This document shows, piece after piece, positions 23,070 through 28,442 of a stretch of 28,442 nucleotides of DNA; position 1 is the stretch's first letter; every line of letters starts with the position of its first letter. The stretch is from NCBI GenBank assembly GCA_947466005.1, contig CANIBV010000008.1:1-28442 (forward strand), read 5' to 3'. The notes below the pieces were generated by a model, which searched no databases, had not been told where the DNA came from, and saw only the letters and a program-made list of their open reading frames with translations. Source of the DNA: Spartobacteria bacterium (lineage in GTDB: Bacteria; Verrucomicrobiota; Verrucomicrobiia; Chthoniobacterales; UBA6821). A program made the translations under genes and the position numbers.

Positions 23070-23552
23070 TCAGTGATGATGGCCGCCGGGGCCGTGTACG
23101 TGGCCGTGCTCGGTCTCCTCAGCGGTGGCAGCGCGGACCTCGCGGATCTTGATGTCGAAGTGGAGCGGTATGCCGGCCAGGGGATGATTCCCGTCGATGG
23201 TCACATTGTTCCCCTCGATCTTGGTAATCAGGACGGTCTGCTCGCCCTCATCGCTCTCTGTTTCCAGCTGCATGCCGACCTCAAGCTCGTCACCCCCTTC
23301 GATCTCATCGGCGGGCACGACGACGATCTTCGAGGGGTCGTGGAGGCCATATCCTTCGGACGGGTCCACCGTGACCTGGAAGGCGTCTCCGGCGTTCCTC
23401 CCCTCCATGGCCTTCTCCAGACCTCTCACGATCTGACCCTCGCCATGCAGGTAGGCGAGCGCCCCCCCCTCTGAGGAAGAGTCAATCACGTCCTTCTCAT
23501 TATCGGTGAGGGTATAGTCGAAGAGAACAACGGAGCCGTGGATGATGATCAT
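23070..23552 (-). CDS. slyD: FKBP-type peptidyl-prolyl isomerase, SlyD-like
   Basis: A 160-residue prolyl isomerase and chaperone. The split FKBP domain is seen at the start (SVVLFDYTLTDNEKDVIDSS, LAYLHGEGQIVRGLEKAMEGRNAGDAFQVTVDPSEGYG) and after the inserted IF chaperone domain (TIDGNHPLAGIPLHFDIKIREVR). The order matches SlyD, with the conserved DGNHPLAG. The C-terminus is His-rich (HGHVHGPGGHHH), as in metal-binding SlyD tails that serve nickel enzymes, although no hydrogenase or urease gene is near. There is no signal peptide and no Shine-Dalgarno. The upstream LssY_C gene is on the same strand, 97 bases away. Confidence 0.93.
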   Translation of the reverse strand: MIIIHGSVVLFDYTLTDNEKDVIDSSSEGGALAYLHGEGQIVRGLEKAMEGRNAGDAFQVTVDPSEGYGLHDPSKIVVVPADEIEGGDELEVGMQLETESDEGEQTVLITKIEGNNVTIDGNHPLAGIPLHFDIKIREVRAATAEETEHGHVHGPGGHHH

Positions 23553-23649
23553 AAATGAAGTGTTGGGAAAATGTGTAATGACAAACCCTAAGGCGAGGGC
23601 TTCCGAACGCTAGTGAAAATATTTTCCTAGGATGAAGGCTGAAGGGGGG

Positions 23650-24444
23650 TCATGTCGCCGGTACAGACGGAGATTGTGACAGCACCACGCAGCCGAGTCG
23701 CCCGTCCGTCCGCCAAGGGTCACCACCTCCATTGCGTCCTTCTAGGCGCCGGTGAAATCCACCCTTGTAGGAGGCAACCTGCACGTATCCCTGCTCCTGA
23801 AGTCCCTTCATGATGAGATCCCGCTCCGCATCCACATCAGGGCCTATATGGTGGGTGACCTGGCCTGTCGTGTGACTCAGGCCGACGCTCCGGTCAAAGG
23901 TGGCGGCGCCGTACCAGAGTAGCTTTTTCCTCTCCGGGCGCTCACTCCGCCAGAAACGGACGTGATGGCGCTGACGGGGGCTCTTTCCCTCCGGAAGCTC
24001 GAAGGCCAGATCCTGCTTCCGCCCAAAAAGGAAGAGGTTGCTGACCGGGGCGTTGTTGTCGGCTCTTTTGAGCATGGTGTCCTTCACGATGCGGACGCTG
24101 CTTAGGAAGGTGATGGGGTTCGCCGGATACCAGCCAGCCGAAGTCATCGCGCGGATTAGAAGCTCCTCACGCCCCTCAATGGCAAGGTTCACGGGATCAC
24201 CCGGATGGCTGTCGGCTGTCTGGGTGATCTGAAAAGCCGCCACGGTGTGATGTCGAAAGTAGAGTTTCCAGATCCGGGGAATCAGCAGGTAGGCAGCAGC
24301 AGCCCAGATCACGAGAAGAAAGATCAACCAGTGGGTGAGCGTTGCCCCGTCCTGTATGAGTGGGATTGGTCCGATGCTGATGACTACGAGAATCAGCAGC
24401 AGCCAAAGGAGACGATGTTTCATAGGGTGCATTTCCTCTGTCAT
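23650..24444 (-). CDS. Membrane protein with LssY C-terminal domain
   Basis: A 264-residue protein. Two membrane segments at the N-terminus (about 11-30 and 37-56) precede a cytosolic or periplasmic domain matching LssY_C: LIRAMTSAGWYPANPITFLSSVRIV, VSNLFLFGRKQDLAFELPEGKSPRQRHHVRFW, WYGAATFDRSVGLSHTTGQVTHHIGPDVDAERD. The domain is usually attached to PAP2-type phosphatases or stands alone with membrane helices. Its activity is unknown. The start is uncertain: Met1, Met5 and Met8 are all in frame, and a GAGGA three bases before the first ATG favours 24444. The C-terminal tail (after 225) is Gly/Arg-rich. Confidence 0.78.
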   Translation of the reverse strand: MTEEMHPMKHRLLWLLLILVVISIGPIPLIQDGATLTHWLIFLLVIWAAAAYLLIPRIWKLYFRHHTVAAFQITQTADSHPGDPVNLAIEGREELLIRAMTSAGWYPANPITFLSSVRIVKDTMLKRADNNAPVSNLFLFGRKQDLAFELPEGKSPRQRHHVRFWRSERPERKKLLWYGAATFDRSVGLSHTTGQVTHHIGPDVDAERDLIMKGLQEQGYVQVASYKGGFHRRLEGRNGGGDPWRTDGRLGCVVLSQSPSVPAT

Positions 24445-24528
24445 TAGTCCTCTTTCATCAAAATAGAGAGAAAGGGCGTTTTCACAATCTGATTGGGGAA
24501 GGGCGGATCATGCAGCAAACTCAGATTC

Positions 24529-24876
24529 ATGAATGTCGAACGACTCAAATACATCATCTGGGCTGCGGACACGGCTCGAGCGGTGAAGTTCTATACCTCC
24601 GTCTTCGGAGGGAAGGTCATCCGGGAGAATCCAGCGGTGACCGATATCGAAGTCTGCAACGGCATCATCGGCATCCATGGGGGCGGCGAGGGCAAGCGCA
24701 CCTGGACCGGCCTCAGTTTCCAAGTGGCCGATGTGATCACCGGAGCGGCTGAGATCGTCGCCGCTGGCGGCCAACTGCTCCGCGAGCCGCAGCCAGAGAA
24801 TGGGGAAGCGCCACATCTGGCGATGTGTGTGGATACAGAGGGCAACGAGATCATGCTCTCCCGCAAGCGGAACTAG
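24529..24876 (+). CDS. VOC (glyoxalase-like) family protein
   Basis: A 115-residue vicinal-oxygen-chelate fold protein: MNVERLKYIIWAADTARAVKFYTSVFGGKVIRE, then ITGAAEIVAAGGQLLREPQP, then LAMCVDTEGNEIMLSRK, the standard babbabb module ending in a 'D.EGN.i.l' strand. Metal ligands typical of glyoxalase I are not clearly present (Glu108 in NEIML is the best candidate), so it may bind a ligand without catalysis. The frame opens at a TTG at 24493, but the ATG at 24529 gives the normal N-terminus. It is convergent with rnhA, with a 48-base gap. Confidence 0.85.
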   Translation: MNVERLKYIIWAADTARAVKFYTSVFGGKVIRENPAVTDIEVCNGIIGIHGGGEGKRTWTGLSFQVADVITGAAEIVAAGGQLLREPQPENGEAPHLAMCVDTEGNEIMLSRKRN

Positions 24877-24924
24877 CGGAGGCTTGGGATTTTAGAAGAG
24901 AGCTAGAAGGTCTTGCTAATTGAA

Positions 24925-25449
24925 TTAGAACAAGCTGTCGGCTACCGATTCAGTGACCGCATCCTTTGCATTGAAGAGAAGCAAAAACTCCTGAAGCTGG
25001 GCGGAGGTGAAGGTCTCTTTGATTCTAGCGATTTCCACATTGGCCAATTCGTCGCAGCGTTCGTTCCCCTCGTGCCCGGCATGGGCCTTGACCCACTTCC
25101 ATTCCACCCGGTGAATCGGCGTGACTTCATCCAATGCGCGCCAGAGGTCTTCGTTTTTGACCGGCTTCTTGGCTGTCGTCCGCCAACCGTTCCGCTTCCA
25201 GGTCACCATCCACGAGGTGACGCCGTTTTTCAGATATGTGGAGTCGGTGTGAAACTCGACATGGCAGGCTTCCTTTAGCGTCTTGAGAGCCTCAATTGCC
25301 GCCAGCAGCTCCATGCGGTTGTTCGTCGTGGCGGGATCTCCACCGCTGATCTCGCGCAGATGCGGACCGTGGGCAAGGGTCGCTGCCCAACCTCCGGGTC
25401 CGGGATTCCCATGACAGCCACCGTCACTATGAATAACAACTTTCTTCAT
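24925..25449 (-). CDS. rnhA: Ribonuclease HI
   Basis: Cleaves RNA in RNA-DNA hybrids. The four catalytic acids are present: Asp9 (HSDGGCHGNPGPGGW), Glu47 (NNRMELLAA), Asp69 (HTDSTYLKNG) and Asp133 (NERCDELA), with the His loop VKAHAGHEGN. TSWMVTWKRNGWRTTAKKPVKNEDLW matches the basic-protrusion helix of E. coli-type enzymes. At 174 residues it is slightly longer than E. coli RNase HI, with a C-terminal extension (about 145-174) that I do not recognise. An imperfect palindrome straddles its stop codon. Confidence 0.96.
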   Translation of the reverse strand: MKKVVIHSDGGCHGNPGPGGWAATLAHGPHLREISGGDPATTNNRMELLAAIEALKTLKEACHVEFHTDSTYLKNGVTSWMVTWKRNGWRTTAKKPVKNEDLWRALDEVTPIHRVEWKWVKAHAGHEGNERCDELANVEIARIKETFTSAQLQEFLLLFNAKDAVTESVADSLF

Positions 25450-25575
25450 CCAATCAGAAGTTGATGTGAAAAGTTGAGGTTGAAGCCAAATCCTTAGGAG
25501 CGAGAGGTCGGGCCTCCCTCAATATTTCCCCATTACTTTTATCCCCTTCATCCCGGCGGCTCGCCCCTTTGTTTT

Positions 25576-27567
<1,992 letters not shown>

Positions 27568-27582
27568 TGGGAGAGGGTATTT

Positions 27583-27606
27583 GAACTATTGGACTATTAG
27601 GCTGTT
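27583..27606 (+). repeat. RGRCTRTT octamer array in the thiC leader
   Basis: Three consecutive units on the plus strand, GAACTATT, GGACTATT, AGGCTGTT, belong to the same family as 10543-10574 and the S23 arms. The array sits in the thiC untranslated leader, 16 bases before the ATG and downstream of the riboswitch terminator, in antisense orientation to thiC. It contributes no Shine-Dalgarno here. Confidence 0.75.
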
Positions 27607-27640
27607 GGGTCGGAAATGGGGAAAGGTGAGGATTAGGGCA

Positions 27641-27674
27641 ATAAAAGAGCCACGCGTAGTGAGTACAGCGTGGC
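27641..27674 (-). terminator. Riboswitch-associated intrinsic terminator in the thiC leader
   Basis: On the minus strand GCCACGC (27674-27668) pairs perfectly with GCGTGGC (27655-27649) across a 12-base loop, followed by TCTTTTAT. It follows the TPP aptamer directly, so control by premature transcription termination is likely. Confidence 0.85.
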
Positions 27675-27679
27675 CTGAG

Positions 27680-27757
27680 TCTTCTCCCTGACCTGTGTCA
27701 GGTTCAAAGGGTCGTCCGGTATATCCCAGACCTCTCAGCCAGCTGGCTCCCCCGCAT
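27680..27757 (-). promoter_or_regulatory. TPP riboswitch aptamer upstream of thiC
   Basis: The THI-box pattern is read on the minus strand: GGGGGAGCC and GGCTGAGAGG (CTGAGA at 27738-27733), then ATATACCGGACGACCCTTTG, then AACCTGA (27704-27698), then AGGGA (27689-27685). Gene context (thiC) agrees. The segment between AACCTGA and AGGGA is only 8 bases, about ten shorter than the common form, so the P4/P5 sensor region is atypical. Confidence 0.88.
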
Positions 27758-27765
27758 TTGAATTT

Positions 27766-27793
27766 AGAATAATCGACTCCTGTCCCGGGTCAA
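27766..27793 (-). promoter_or_regulatory. Probable promoter of the riboswitch-thiC transcript
   Basis: On the minus strand a -35 TTGACC (27793-27788) and a -10 TATTCT (27771-27766) are spaced by 16 bases. Transcription would start near 27758, immediately before the aptamer, which supports the assignment. Confidence 0.65.
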
Positions 27794-27843
27794 CGTCCAA
27801 CGCTGAGAGAAACCCGATCATCGTCAGCCAAAAGAGAGTTGCC

Positions 27844-28442
27844 ATGCCGGCGGCGTTACTGACTAATCTCCGAATCGGGATGAACCTAGCCCACTTCGCC
27901 GATTTTTGTACCGCCTGGAGAAGTTGCATTCGCGAGGGTCTCTCCGCCAACCGCCTTTTTCGCGACACCATTGCCGGGATCGTTGTTGGCGCGATCTCGC
28001 TTCCGCTCTCGATAACATTTGCCATCTCCTCGGGCATGTCGCCCCAGGCAGGACTCTATACGGCCATTATCGGCGGCCTTGTAGCGGGAATTTTTGGAGG
28101 GTCGAAATACCAGATCTCGGGTCCGACCGCCGCCTTCATCGTCATCCTGATTCCGATTGTCAGGGAATTCGGCCCCGCTGGCCTGATGATAACCACCGCC
28201 TTCGCGGGGGTGATTCTGTTGCTTCTGGGGCTGCTGCGATTGGGAAAGCTGATCGATTTCATCTCATTTCCCGTGATCGCGGGCTTCACTCTTGGAATTG
28301 CAATTTCCGTGATGATCCTGCAACTCAGGAGTTTCTGTGGAATCATCGCCCCACTCACCAATTCGACATGCAACGAGTTCATCGCCGTTTTCACCCACTG
28401 GGAGAACTGCAACGCCGCTGATCTGATCCTAGGGATGTTCAC
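27844..28442 (+). CDS. SulP-family inorganic anion transporter (3' truncated by the window)
   Basis: An open frame from ATG 27844 runs off the window end, so only about 199 N-terminal residues are seen. The SulP signature follows a short cytosolic start: RDTIAGIVVGAISLPLSITFAISSGMSPQAGLYTAIIGGL, then GSKYQISGPTAAFIVIL, then several more membrane helices (LMITTAFAGVILLLLGLLRLGKLIDFISFPVIAGFTLGIAISVMIL). The order and spacing match SLC26/SulP proteins, which carry sulfate, bicarbonate or other anions. The C-terminal STAS domain would be outside. The insert with several Cys (SFCGIIAPLTNSTCNEF) is not usual. An alternative start is the Met at 27880. It is divergent from thiC. Confidence 0.88.
   Translation, partial: MPAALLTNLRIGMNLAHFADFCTAWRSCIREGLSANRLFRDTIAGIVVGAISLPLSITFAISSGMSPQAGLYTAIIGGLVAGIFGGSKYQISGPTAAFIVILIPIVREFGPAGLMITTAFAGVILLLLGLLRLGKLIDFISFPVIAGFTLGIAISVMILQLRSFCGIIAPLTNSTCNEFIAVFTHWENCNAADLILGMF

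Noticed and set aside
23625..23650. TGAAGG-type tandem units at the end of the LssY_C gene
   Set aside because: Only two to three imperfect units are visible, not distinguishable from chance.
24911..24933. Terminator between the VOC gene and rnhA (CTTG-CTAAT-TGA-ATTAG-AA-CAAG)
   Set aside because: The stem is short, AT-rich and bulged, overlaps the rnhA stop codon and lacks a T tract, so it is too weak to call.
25500..25575. Another tandem family (GGGATGAAG / GGGATAAAA / GTAATGGGG on the minus strand) after thiC
   Set aside because: Units agree poorly and there is no inverted partner, so this could be chance.

Overview
The window is ordinary bacterial chromosome of fairly high GC (roughly 58-60% by eye), densely coded, with about 26 protein genes, one tRNA and one riboswitch. 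There is no rRNA, recognisable transposase gene, prophage or CRISPR array. An apolipoprotein N-acyltransferase (Lnt) points to a diderm. Near-absent Shine-Dalgarno motifs, an OvoA-type methyltransferase and a large RGG-type protein of no family I recognise are compatible with a Verrucomicrobiota/PVC bacterium. That placement is an inference, not a demonstration.

Layout. 1-3.0 kb: M24 aminopeptidase, YugP-type membrane zinc protease, thiD. 3.0-6.7 kb: secreted C39-like peptidase, tRNA-Phe, acpP with a bidirectional terminator, SRPBCC protein, secreted BsuPI-like protein. 6.8-9.5 kb: a three-gene ATGA-coupled operon (secreted protein resembling the SecD P1 head, membrane-anchored HlyD-like protein, lnt). 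9.6-10.9 kb: argF and a DUF971 gene. 11.0-13.2 kb: copper P-type ATPase. 13.2-17.1 kb, minus strand: RGG protein, OvoA-type methyltransferase and TPMT-like methyltransferase form a tight operon, followed by a small four-helix-bundle (S23/IVP) gene framed by inverted repeats. 17.2-22.9 kb: hflX, dus and oxyR on minus, with katG divergent from oxyR under a near-consensus OxyR operator. 23.1-25.4 kb: slyD, LssY_C protein, VOC protein, rnhA. 25.6-28.4 kb: thiC behind a TPP riboswitch, and a divergent, truncated SulP anion transporter.

The least ordinary content is intergenic. Four loci carry short tandem 7-8 bp units arranged as inverted pairs (about 2.1, 5.95, 13.2/13.6 and 18.5/18.65 kb), and two more carry single arrays (10.55 and 27.59 kb). 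Four arrays at three loci share one octamer family, RGRCTRTT. One inverted pair encloses exactly the S23 gene. Repeat arms hold the stop codons or C-terminal codons of several genes and supply the only two AGGAGG Shine-Dalgarno sequences I found. A second, unrelated dispersed repeat (52/60 identical, hairpin-forming, with a compensatory base pair) lies in two convergent gaps, at 10.9 and 22.9 kb.

No stretch longer than 300 bases lacks a gene. The larger gaps are 27568-27843 (promoter, riboswitch, terminator, octamer array), 22865-23069 and 10878-11046 (dispersed hairpin repeat), 4913-5082 (hairpins and terminator), 4707-4836 (nothing clear) and 25450-25575 (nothing convincing).
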